From Chrysochromulina tobinii (taxonomy: Eukaryota > Haptophyta > Prymnesiales > Chrysochromulinaceae), in NCBI GenBank assembly GCA_001275005.1, contig JWZX01002021.1, positions 1 through 49,042 of the forward strand: a stretch of 49,042 nucleotides of DNA, read 5' to 3'. This document shows, piece after piece, positions 31,901 through 40,706 of the stretch. The notes under the pieces are model-generated. The model did not search any database, was not told the origin of the DNA, and saw only the letters and a list, made by a program, of their open reading frames with translations. Position 1 is the stretch's first letter; each line of letters opens with the position of its first letter. Both the position numbers and the translations under genes were made by a program.

Positions 31901-33017
31901 CCACAAACGTCACGTTGCCGGGCACGTACCGTTCCGTCCGGAGACGTGGTCGCATCGTGCGCGGCCACGGCAGATCCGGATCGCAAGGTTGGTCGCGCGT
32001 GCGGGCCACACGGAAGGTGATGCCCTCGCTCCAATCCAGCTTGTCCATCCGGCGCACGAGCTCAAACAGGTCGGCAGGCGTCGGGCCGCGCATATTGTTC
32101 GTCGGCGTCTGCTTCGGGTACATGCTCAACGGCCCCTCGCCATCAGGCCAAGCGTCGTCCTGGCACCGCTTGTTTGCGAGCGTGTCGCGTACCCCCACGG
32201 AGGCGTTGCACGGGCCCATGCCGCCAAAAAGTCCGGGCCAGAGCACCTGGTCGCCCCACTTGTAGATGTCGCCGATGCGCTTGATCTGCATGAAAGTCAG
32301 GTGATTGTGCCCAAAAGGGCGCGCGAGCAGCGTGTCGGTCACGGCCTTGTGCACATAATACTCCTCCTTAGTACGCACGGTACCCGCGAACTCTTGAAAG
32401 ACGAGCACGTACGAGATGTAGAGGATCGTCTGGAAGCCGACGGTGTTGACGAAGTTCATGACCTTGTCAAAGAGCGACTCCGTCACCTGCAAGTTGCGAA
32501 TCATTTGGAGTGCCCTATAAAACTCCTCAAAGTCGAGCTCGCCCGAGCCGTCGTCCACGGACTTACAGATGCGATCGAGTTCGCGTTGAGTGATGCGGAT
32601 CTTGAGCACCCTGAGCATCGCCGCCATCTCGGCCAACGAGACGGCGCCGGTGCCGTCGCGGTCAAAGGTTTGGAAGACGCGCTTGAGCAGGACCGGGTCG
32701 TTGGTCGGCTTGCCGCTCCGCGGGCTGAAGAGCGCCACCTTTTGAATGCGCTTGTTGCGAGCGGCGAGCCGCTCGGCCGCCGCCCTGGCCGCGGGCAGCG
32801 CCGTCGCGTCGGGCGGCTTGGCGATCTTGGCCTTCTTGGTGGCGTGCTTCACGAGCGGCACCATGGAGCCGCCCTTCTTGGACGCCGCCGCCGCCGCCAC
32901 CAAGCCGCCCGCGTTGGCCAGCCGCGCGAGGCCGTGGCCGTGCTGTCGGCCCCATATGCCTTGGGCGCCATCGGCCATGGGCGGCGCCATGGGCGGCGCC
33001 TTGGGCGACGGGCACAA
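28659..33017 (-). CDS. Polycystin (PKD2-like) cation channel with EF-hands and Tudor-like tail
   Basis: 1,452 residues. Two EF-hands precede the channel (residues ~113-141, FDRDGTGAVSLAE; ~147-172, VDDGSGELDFEEF). S1 is at ~190-208. The long extracellular polycystin (TOP) domain follows, here enlarged by a Cys-rich PAN/apple-like segment (VEECTAACEAQRRDGCCWR) and a Pro-rich stretch (PPPRPPAPPMPSRPPRP). The canonical part resumes at FCYPELGFGTGSAVPYGVNF. S2-S6 lie at ~770-995, with the pore around FFIDFDF and S6 LFVAVFILLTLFLSILAEAQ. A long cytoplasmic coiled coil (~1090-1330), a poly-Ser tract and a final Tudor/SH3-like module (~1385-1430: GTPVELVGSGYAGCRVMAV, ADGTYDVKV) complete it. PKD2 channels conduct cations, often in cilia. 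Ca2+ regulation by the EF-hands is inference. Confidence 0.9.
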
Positions 33018-33131
33018 ACTGGCGCACGGAGAGAGGGTGTGCGATGACTGATGCGATGGGGCGTTTTGGCCTTCAGAATGTACAGCAACTGTAGCTTCCT
33101 GGGAATTACATGTGTTTAGGAGGATTAAGAA

Positions 33132-33248
33132 TTGTACAAGAGTTTGGTGGGAAGGATTTTACACGTGAGGTTCCTTATTTGGACATTCCGCCTTCATCAC
33201 TCCTTCATCAGTCCCTTCATCTGTCCCTTCTTCGCCGCCTGCCCCATC
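33132..33248 (+). other. In-frame N-terminal extension of the DNA ligase: candidate organelle-targeting leader
   Basis: An ATG at 33132 is in frame with the preferred ligase start at 33249 and adds 39 residues without any Asp or Glu, rich in Arg, His, Phe, Ile and Leu (MYKSLVGRILHVRF...). Human LIG3 makes mitochondrial and nuclear forms from alternative start codons, so the same arrangement is plausible. Not proven from sequence. Confidence 0.45.
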
Positions 33249-36200
33249 ATGGACACGGACGATTTCGACGCGGCGCCCCCACCTGCAGCGGCGCCCTCAA
33301 ACCCCTTGATCGCCGAGCCGGCCAAGTCGGGCCGCTCCAACTGCAAGAAGTGCAAGGGCCTCATCGATAAGGGTACACTCCGACTCGGCCGGGTCTATGA
33401 CAACGGTGACCGCATCATGACGAGCTGGTATCACCCATCGTGCTGGCCCGTGCCCAAGAAGAACTTTGCCTCGGTTGACGAGATCGAGGGCTGGGACACC
33501 CTCTCCAACGAGCACAAGCAAATCATCCTCGACCTCGTGCCGGGCAAGCCTCCGCGCGCAAGTGGTGCGGCTGGTGCTTCCGCCTCGCACAAAGTTTCAG
33601 CCAGCGGCAGCAGCGGCGGCGGCGGCGGCGGTGCCTCCGGCTCGATCCTGTCCTTCTTTGGCGGCGCCACTTCCGCCGCCGCCTCCACCTCCGCCGGTGC
33701 CTCGTCCAAGACGGCACCGCAGACCTCGCGGCATCTCGATGAGAGCGGCGGCACCTTCGCCGAGTTTGTCGAGCTATGCGACCGCGTGGCCAACGTGGGT
33801 TCGACGCTGAGCAAGTCGCAGCTCATCTCAAGCCACCTCGACGCACTGCTCGCGCGACGCATCGACCCGTTCCTCACTGTGCGCCTGCTGATGCCGAGCA
33901 AGAGCGGTAATGACCTTCGGGTGTTCTCTCTCAAGGACAAGTCACTGGTCGTGCACATGTCGACGGTGCTGCGTTGTTCCGAGGCCGCGATGAGCGCACA
34001 CCTCGAGAGCGCCGATGACTTTGGGACCACCGCCGAGCACTTTTACGCGCAGCGCCTCGCGAAGATCGCATCCACTGCCGCCGCCGCCGCCGCCGCCATT
34101 GGCAAGGAGGGCGAGGAGGGCGAGGAGGGCGTCGAAGCGGCCGATGACACGGTCTCGACGCTGCCGCCGCAGGGCGCGCGTCTGCACCTCGCGGACGTCA
34201 ACGGCTGGCTCGACCGACTGGCCGCACCCGACACGTCGCCGCTCAGCCTGCTCCGCGAGCTCGTCGGCAGATGCAATCTGGCATCCGAGCTGCGCGTGGC
34301 CATGCGACTAATCTCGAAAGACATACGCATCGGCGGCGGCACGGCGGTCGTGCTCAAAGGCGTGGGCGGCGACTCAGCGTACGATCGTTTTAAAGCGCAG
34401 CCCGAACAGCTACGCGCCATCGTGAGCGAGTGCAAGGGCGGACCGGGCGGAGGCCTCAGCGCCAAGGCCAAGGCTGAGGGTGGCGCCGCGGCGGGCGCGG
34501 GTAGCGGCAGTGGCAGCCTCAGCGGCGTACGCGTGGGGCGGGCGTTCAAGCCGCAGCTGGCGGGCCAGTGCAAGTCCTTCGACGACCCCGTGACGAAGTT
34601 CGCGCGAGGCTTCTATGTCGAGGTCAAGTACGACGGCGAGCGGCTGCAGTGCCACATGAAGAACGGCAAAGTCAAATTCTTCTCGCGCTCGCTCAAGGAT
34701 CCACCCGAGACCAAGGTGCGACGATTGTCTCGGGTTGCCTCGGGTTGCCTCTGATGACCTCTGATTGACACGACTTTCCTCCCTCACGGATTGCCTCCCT
34801 CATCAGGTCCGCGGGCTCGAGGCGGCGCTCTTGCGCGCCTTCCCTGGCGCAGTCGATCTCATCCTCGACGCAGAGGTGGTGATGCGTTCGACGGACGGCT
34901 CGGTGCTCGCCTTTGGCAAGCAGGGCGCGCAGGAGCAGAAAAAGTACGCGGGCGCTCACCCCGCCCTTCTAGTCTTCGACATGCTGTGCCTCAATGGCCG
35001 TGACCTGATGGGCAGGCCCTTGCGCGAACGGCGCGAGGAGCTGCTCGCGGCGCTCGTGCCCTCGGCAGCCGTTGAGGCAAGCGCCGCCAAGCTGATGACA
35101 ACGGCTGATGAGCTGCGGGCGGCCTTTGCGGAGGCGAACGCGGCGTGCCTGGAGGGGCTCATGATGAAAGACGTCACCTCTAAGTACGTGCCCAACGACC
35201 GCAAGCTATGGCTCAAGCTCAAGAAGGACTACCTCACGGACGCTGACTGCAGGTGCGCCAGGAGGGGCTCTGAATGCCACCGAGTGCCGCTGAGTACCTC
35301 TGATGAGGCAGGTGAGTACCTCTGATGAGACCGCTGAGCACCTCTGCATGCCTCTCTCCTTGCGCGGTGTAGCGCGGCGGGTCTCACAATGGTCGAGTCA
35401 GTCGACCTGGTCGTGCTTGGAGCCTTCTACGGCTCTGGCGCGAAGACGCATCTGCTGTCGTCCTTCCTGATGGGCGCTCCCGATGACGACGCGCCGTGTG
35501 GCTGGAGCGCTGTGTGTAAGCTCGCCAACGGCTTCTCTGTCGCACGCCTTGAAGAGCTTCTCAGCTTGTTTACGCAGGGCGATGGAGCGCTCATGCGCAA
35601 GCTCGACAAGGCCGCGCCGCTGCCCTCGTGGTGCCCACCTTCGGCCAAGGGTGCCTGGAGACCAGACCTGGTCCTCAAATCCAATCCGGCTGCGGGCGCG
35701 GGCGCAGTTGCGGGCGCGCCGAGCAGCCTCGTGTGGGAGGTCAAGGGGACCGAATTTTCACCGGGCTCGAAGGCGACTGGTTCGGAGGTGTCCATTCGGT
35801 TCCCACGGCTCGTGCGAGAGCGCGAGGATAAGGGCGTCGAAGATGCCACCTCATTTGCAACCATCAAAGAGATGCTGGACCTCGGGCTCGATGGCAAGAA
35901 GAAGAATGTCAACATTTCGATCGCCACGCTCACCAGCGGTGCCGCGAGCGAGGCGGCTGCGGCGGCGATGGCGGTGGCTGAGGCCGCAGGCACGTCCTCC
36001 GCGGCAGCAGCAGGGGCCTCGTCGGGCGTGTCGCCGGTGCGAGCCGCGGCGGACGATGGCGCAGAAACAGAGCTGTCCGATCAGGACGTAGAAGAGGACG
36101 AGGACGACGATGCACAGCAGGACTCACCCCTCTCTCGCCGCGCAGCCGCCGCCTCGCAGCCCTCCGTGTTTGGCGGCGGGGCCAACGGCAAGGCGAAGGC

Positions 36201-37062
36201 CGACTCCATGGCTCCATTGGTTCCGTCGGCCAACGGCAAGGCGAAGACGACAATGGACATGCGACCCTACTGCAAGTTTGGCGCCAGCTGCTACCGCAAG
36301 AACCCGCAGCATTTGGCCGAGTTTCGGCACGACGCGCCGCCGGCCGGAGGGAAGAGGTTGGATGAGGGTCGTTCCAAAGTTGGACAGGGCAAGGCCACGG
36401 GAAAGCCCAAGCCGGCAGGTAAGCGCAAGCGGCGCGCAGACGAGAGTGAGGACGACGAGGACGACGAGGACGACGAGGGCTTCATCTGTCGCAGTGGCGA
36501 TGAGGAGGATGAAGAGGATGCAGAGTGGCAGCCTGCCCCTGTGCTCCCGTCACGAACGCGTCGCGTGCATCGGCCAAAGACGTACGCTGAAGACGCCATA
36601 GACGATGAGGAGGACGAGGAGGACGAGGAGGAGGAGGAGGAGAAGGAGGAGGACCCAGAGGAGAGCGGTGGCTGTGAGGCCACGGAGGAAGACGAGCCTG
36701 AGGAAGCCCCAGGGACCGCGGCGCCGATGGACGTTGAGAGTGCGCCGCCGCTTGCGGCGGCTGCGGCCATCGGAGCGCCGGCTCCCTTGGCTCCCGCGCC
36801 TGCGCCCGCGCCCGCGCCCGTGCCGGCGGGTGCCAGCCATCGGACTGGCACGTGGGAGGTGCTGCTTGGCAAGCAGTTCAAGGCGTACGAAGAGGCGGCG
36901 GTACAGGACCAGATCGAAGCGGCGTGGCTGGCCGACGAGGACCAGGTGGAAGTGATGGTGCGTGGTTCATGTTACGTGCTGCGCATCTCGGCGTCCGAGA
37001 TGGTCCAGGAGGCTAAGGGCGATCCATCGCGCTGGCGTTCGATCCGCCGGGTCGTGCGATGA
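33249..37062 (+). CDS. ATP-dependent DNA ligase, LIG3-type, with PARP zinc finger, PBZ finger and WWE domain
   Basis: Three exons, 33249-34715, 34807-35252 and 35373-37062, give 1,200 residues. The N-terminal PARP-type zinc finger has Cys32, Cys35, His62 and Cys65. A DNA-binding domain (FAEFVELCDRVANVG...) precedes the adenylation domain with nucleophile Lys460 in KYDGER, LILDAEVV and LEGLMMKD...WLKLKKDYL. The OB domain has DLVVLGAFYGSG and the LIG3-like VSIRFPRLVREREDK (motif VI). The tail, instead of a BRCT domain, has an APLF-type PBZ finger (Cys938, Cys944, His951, His957; CYRKNPQH), long acidic tracts and a C-terminal WWE domain (~1128-1199, ending MVQEAKGDPSRWRSIRRV). It seals DNA breaks; recruitment to poly(ADP-ribose) through PBZ and WWE is inferred from those families. 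Confidence 0.93.
34716..34806 (+). other. Ligase intron 1 (91 bp), repeat-rich
   Basis: GTGCGACG...CCTCCCTCATCAG, phase 0, between PPETK and VRGLEAALL. It contains repeats of the form gggttgcctc and cctctgat(g/t), matching the other introns of the window. Confidence 0.85.
35253..35372 (+). other. Ligase intron 2 (120 bp), repeat-rich
   Basis: GTGCGCCAG...GCGGTGTAG. Exon joining gives KKDYLTDADC-SAAGLTMVESVDLVVLGAFYG, which matches ligase family spacing. The body repeats gagtacctctgatgag twice (about 35293 and 35313) and related units. Confidence 0.8.
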
Positions 37063-37975
37063 GTGCGTTAGGCGATGGTGGAGACTTTTTGGCACGGTCG
37101 CCCGCGGCGCCGGGGCTTGTGATCGGATGCGGCGCGGTACTGTACTGCGCAGTCGTGTACGGGGTACCGTAACGGTTGCATCCAGTCGCGACCCACCGTG
37201 GAAACCCCCGCGGGCTCGAGAGAGGAGAGTCAGAGACAGAGTTCTGGTGCTCATGGCGGGAGCACACATCGACAGGACAGCGGTGCAACGGTGGGAGCAT
37301 CGCATACTTAGCGACGCCGTGGCCCGACGCTACGACGCCGTGGCCCGACGCTACCCGACCGGAGTTCTAGCAGTTACTGCACCATCCTTGCTTTGGGCCT
37401 GTCCCTGTGAAAACCGCCCGCTGACCCGCGCCGGTTAACTTTTGCCACACAGCGCGGCCGTGCGGCCGGCTGCGGCGGGATCGAAGCAGACCGCCACCCG
37501 ACCGCGATCCGCGGAGGGGTCGATCCGGCGCGTCGCCGTCGGAAGCGATATCTACCTCCAGGTCCAGCGACTCCATGTGCAGCATGCACAGGAAGGAACG
37601 ATCAAATACGCAGGAAACGGCGACGCCCCGGGTACGCCCCGGGTCCCCCGCCCCGGCTGTCGCCATGGCGGTCGTGCGTTGCACCCGTACCGTGACGCGA
37701 TCATACGCCGTAGGATACGCGCGCCGGCCGGTACGGGCCGTAACCCTAACCGCGACGCACGCGCACTCAAAATGCAAAGCTAACACGCATCGACCGTCGG
37801 CTCGCGGCCGCGCGACGTGTCGCGAGTCCGTGTGCATATCTGCATAAAGGTCGTTTTAAAAGCTTCATTACCGAGTATTCGTCGTGGTTGCTACATATTA
37901 GTACGGACATGCGATCTGCACTTGTCGATGCACTTGCGGAACTTGATCATGCCCTGCCCGTGTTGCCCATTCGAT
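37063..37975. other. Convergent intergenic region, 913 bp
   Basis: Lies between the ligase stop and the 3' end of the EF-hand gene. It is GC-rich with small overlapping ORFs of arginine-rich, non-protein-like composition. The only clear structure is the 21-bp tandem repeat listed separately. No RNA gene recognised. Confidence 0.6.
37313..37354. repeat. Perfect 21-bp tandem repeat, two copies
   Basis: The unit gacgccgtggcccgacgctac occurs at 37313-37333 and again, identically, at 37334-37354, in the intergenic region downstream of the ligase. Confidence 0.9.
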
Positions 37976-40357
37976 TCAAGCACGGTTACGCGGGACGGGG
38001 GACGGGGGACGGACACGCGGCTGATGCTGTAAAGCGTACAACTTGGCTGCTTCCGCTTGATGCTTCTTCCGCTTGTCCTCAACGCGTGCCTCAAATTCTT
38101 GCCGACTCATTTCTTCAATCTCGTTTTTCTGGGCCTCTTTTTTTACCTTCGCAGCCATGGCTCTTGCAGCGGCTTCCCGCTCGGCTTCTGCATCCAGCGC
38201 CGCCCGCGTGCGACGCACCTGAGCCGCCTGCTCGTCCGCCACTTTCTCTTCTGCCCATTCACGCTGATATCTTAGTGCGGTCGTCTTCTTACTTTGTACC
38301 TCAGCCGTCCGTCGCTTCATCTCTTCATACAGGTCGCCCCTCATCTGCATCAGATTCGTGAGCCCTAGTTTCACCTCGGCTGCGTCAAGGGAGCCATTGT
38401 GATTACTGTCCAACAGGTCGAATAGTGCAGCCAAGTCCTCTGGATCATCTGCAACAACATCCTTTTTCAGGATCTCCAATGCTTCTTTCGTGAACTCTGG
38501 TTTGGAGATCAACCCGGATCGTTCTCCCCACGATTCAACGAGTGTATGGCCGTGTAGGCCCATCAGGTTGTCGGCCTTGAGAAGTGTTCCTAGGCGGGCC
38601 CCAACTGAAGTCTTCTCAAGCTCTGCCTTAGCGACTATTGCGCTCTCGTATGCTGCCGTAGCATCGATGACCCGCTGAAGACGATCAATTTTGGCACTCA
38701 TAGCAACGAATACTTGGTCACCTTGCTTGGCCTCTTTCTGTGCTCCCTTCACGACGGCACTTAGTTCCTTGAGCATCGCTTTGATCTCGGCTACATCTAG
38801 AAAGCCGCTTAGATCCCGATCGAGCGTTTTGAAGAGTGCATCTATGTCAGGGATTTGAGCGTTCGGAAGCAGCTTCCTCACGCTCGCGCGGAACTCCATC
38901 TTTGAGGTCCTCCCGTCGCGATTTACATCAAAGTGGCGCACCAAATTGTCGATGACGGTCAGGTTACTATCTTGCTGCATCATCGTTGCTATCACCTGCC
39001 CCAGGGCAACTGAAAGGGGGCTCTTCGCATCACCATCAGCAGCAGCTTCTTCTTGCACGCGCGAAACCCCATCTTTTAGTTCCTCTTGTCTTCTTTTTAT
39101 CCGCGTCGCTTCGTTGGCTCTTTCCTTCCGTAACTGGTCGCACTCCAATTTCAAGGCAGCCGATGGAATGAGCTTGTTGAGCTGCCCGCTTTTAGATGAG
39201 TGTTCAAATGAGTCCGCTGAACCATCAGAGCCGCTAGCGGCTTTCGAATCACGCGATGCTCGTAGCTTGGATATTAAGGATGGGGCCGATGGGCTGCCGA
39301 AAGCCCCTCCAGTTTTCTGGGAAGGCCGTTGAGTAGTCGGGCTGTGCGATGACGAGGCCCTTTCTCCAGATATTCCCGTTTTCAATACACCTTGAGCCGG
39401 GAGACTTGAGGAGGACGAGGAGTAGAAGCCCCCTCTAATGATTGGACGAGTCGGCGATATGACCAGCACAACCAAGGACGAAGGCCCTTGAGCTGGACGA
39501 TCGGCACTTTGGCGCGCCGAGAGAAGGGAACGATCGGATTCCGGAGAGGGGACGATCGGATTGGTCGGCGTCAATTTCAGCGATGGCGAGTCTGGCGGGA
39601 GTGATATCCTGAGCCTCGACGTGCCCTGTTTGTGCTGGCCATCCTCGAGGAGCTCGACGACATTTGGATGGTAACGAGCGCTGCGCACGGTGATCCATCC
39701 GAGTGGTGCTTCGACGAGGGGCTTGGGCAGTCCGAGCACCACCACGTGTGCACGCACCGCGCCGTCGACTCGCTTGAGCTCGGTAATGTGCAGTCGTGTC
39801 CCTTGCGAGAGCTGCCTCACATACTCTGAGTCAGTCGACGCGTTCCGCCTCATCTTGAGGGAGTGGCACGTGACCTCAAAAATCGGCCGAGCATACTTGT
39901 TGACGCGCAAGACGCCATCCGAGCTGAGGATTGATAGCCAACCGGCCTGCGTCGTCAGGCGCTCACGGTCTGTGGCACTGCCCAGTGCGTCCGGAGCGAC
40001 GACGCGCATGGAGTCCATCCCAGCCAGTGAAATGTACAATCTCTTTGTGCCATCTTCTAGCACGCAAGTAGCCAACGGCTTGATGACTGTACCTGGAGGA
40101 AGTTCGGCGACGATATCGGAGTTGGGATCCACGGACCGCGTAACGATGGCCATCGCATCGCTTCCTTTCAGCTCGGCGAGTTCAGCTCGCCGACTAGGTG
40201 GCAAGGCAACCTCAAAGAGCCCACTCTCCGGTGGCAAGGGCTGAAACGAAGGCGCTCGACGAGGTCTATGACTGTGTTGATCAAGGGCCTTTGTCCGAGG
40301 ACTGGGGGCCCATTCCTGATTCCAGAGATGCCACGGCATCACTCTCGAGGCACGCAC
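37976..40357 (-). CDS. EF-hand protein with N-terminal SH3-like repeats and coiled-coil tail
   Basis: 793 residues. Near residues 60-260 two or three units look like SH3-type beta barrels (AELPPGTVIKPLATCVLEDG; MRRNASTDSEYVRQLSQGTRLH, ending PLGWITV). A Ser/Pro-rich linker follows. Three clear EF-hands come next: FDVNRDGRTSKMEF (~477), LDRDLSGFLDVAEI (~514) and LDSNHNGSLDAAEV (~653). A degenerate fourth (ERSGLISKPEF) precedes the last. The C-terminus is a highly charged coiled coil (RTRAALDAEAEREAAARAMAAK). Likely a cytosolic or cytoskeletal Ca2+ sensor; partner unknown. Codons are less GC-biased than in neighbouring genes (e.g. 38050-39400). Start uncertain: Met1, Met7 or the Met at about residue 69. 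Confidence 0.8.
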   Translation of the reverse strand: MRASRVMPWHLWNQEWAPSPRTKALDQHSHRPRRAPSFQPLPPESGLFEVALPPSRRAELAELKGSDAMAIVTRSVDPNSDIVAELPPGTVIKPLATCVLEDGTKRLYISLAGMDSMRVVAPDALGSATDRERLTTQAGWLSILSSDGVLRVNKYARPIFEVTCHSLKMRRNASTDSEYVRQLSQGTRLHITELKRVDGAVRAHVVVLGLPKPLVEAPLGWITVRSARYHPNVVELLEDGQHKQGTSRLRISLPPDSPSLKLTPTNPIVPSPESDRSLLSARQSADRPAQGPSSLVVLVISPTRPIIRGGFYSSSSSSLPAQGVLKTGISGERASSSHSPTTQRPSQKTGGAFGSPSAPSLISKLRASRDSKAASGSDGSADSFEHSSKSGQLNKLIPSAALKLECDQLRKERANEATRIKRRQEELKDGVSRVQEEAAADGDAKSPLSVALGQVIATMMQQDSNLTVIDNLVRHFDVNRDGRTSKMEFRASVRKLLPNAQIPDIDALFKTLDRDLSGFLDVAEIKAMLKELSAVVKGAQKEAKQGDQVFVAMSAKIDRLQRVIDATAAYESAIVAKAELEKTSVGARLGTLLKADNLMGLHGHTLVESWGERSGLISKPEFTKEALEILKKDVVADDPEDLAALFDLLDSNHNGSLDAAEVKLGLTNLMQMRGDLYEEMKRRTAEVQSKKTTALRYQREWAEEKVADEQAAQVRRTRAALDAEAEREAAARAMAAKVKKEAQKNEIEEMSRQEFEARVEDKRKKHQAEAAKLYALQHQPRVRPPSPVPRNRA

Positions 40358-40706
40358 TGCTTACTGCAGCACCCACCTCGGTGCACCAAGAGATTTTGAC
40401 AGCGCGGCGGAAAAAAACGCGAAGTTGCGTTTGGGGAACTCACGGGTCACGACCGACGACGCGGGAGAAGAAACGGTGAAACCAACCGCGCGGATCGGCA
40501 GCGGGGGAGCCGCGAGCGAGCGAGCGCCCGCCGCGCGGTCGCGCGGGTCAAAAACAATTGAAACGGTCACCAAAAAAAAAGGTCGCGGTCACTTCGCCGC
40601 CCACCAACGCCCACCTCCATGTACTCGTGGTGCGCGGGCTTGGGCGCGCGCGCGCGTAGGGCGCGCGTGTTCTGGAGACCTTACGCGTCACACAGCGCTC
40701 AGCCGC
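40358..40706. other. Intergenic region, 349 bp
   Basis: 5' flank of the EF-hand gene and 3' flank of MON1. It has an A9 run near 40573 and a CG-alternating stretch near 40645. No gene seen. Confidence 0.6.

Noticed and set aside
30624-33047. Plus-strand ORFs of 318 and 352 codons over the polycystin gene
   Set aside because: Mirror frames of the channel coding sequence, rich in His/Arg/Val as typical of shadows.
37740-37750. Telomere-like taaccctaac
   Set aside because: A single unit pair within GC-rich intergenic DNA, without an array; chance occurrence.
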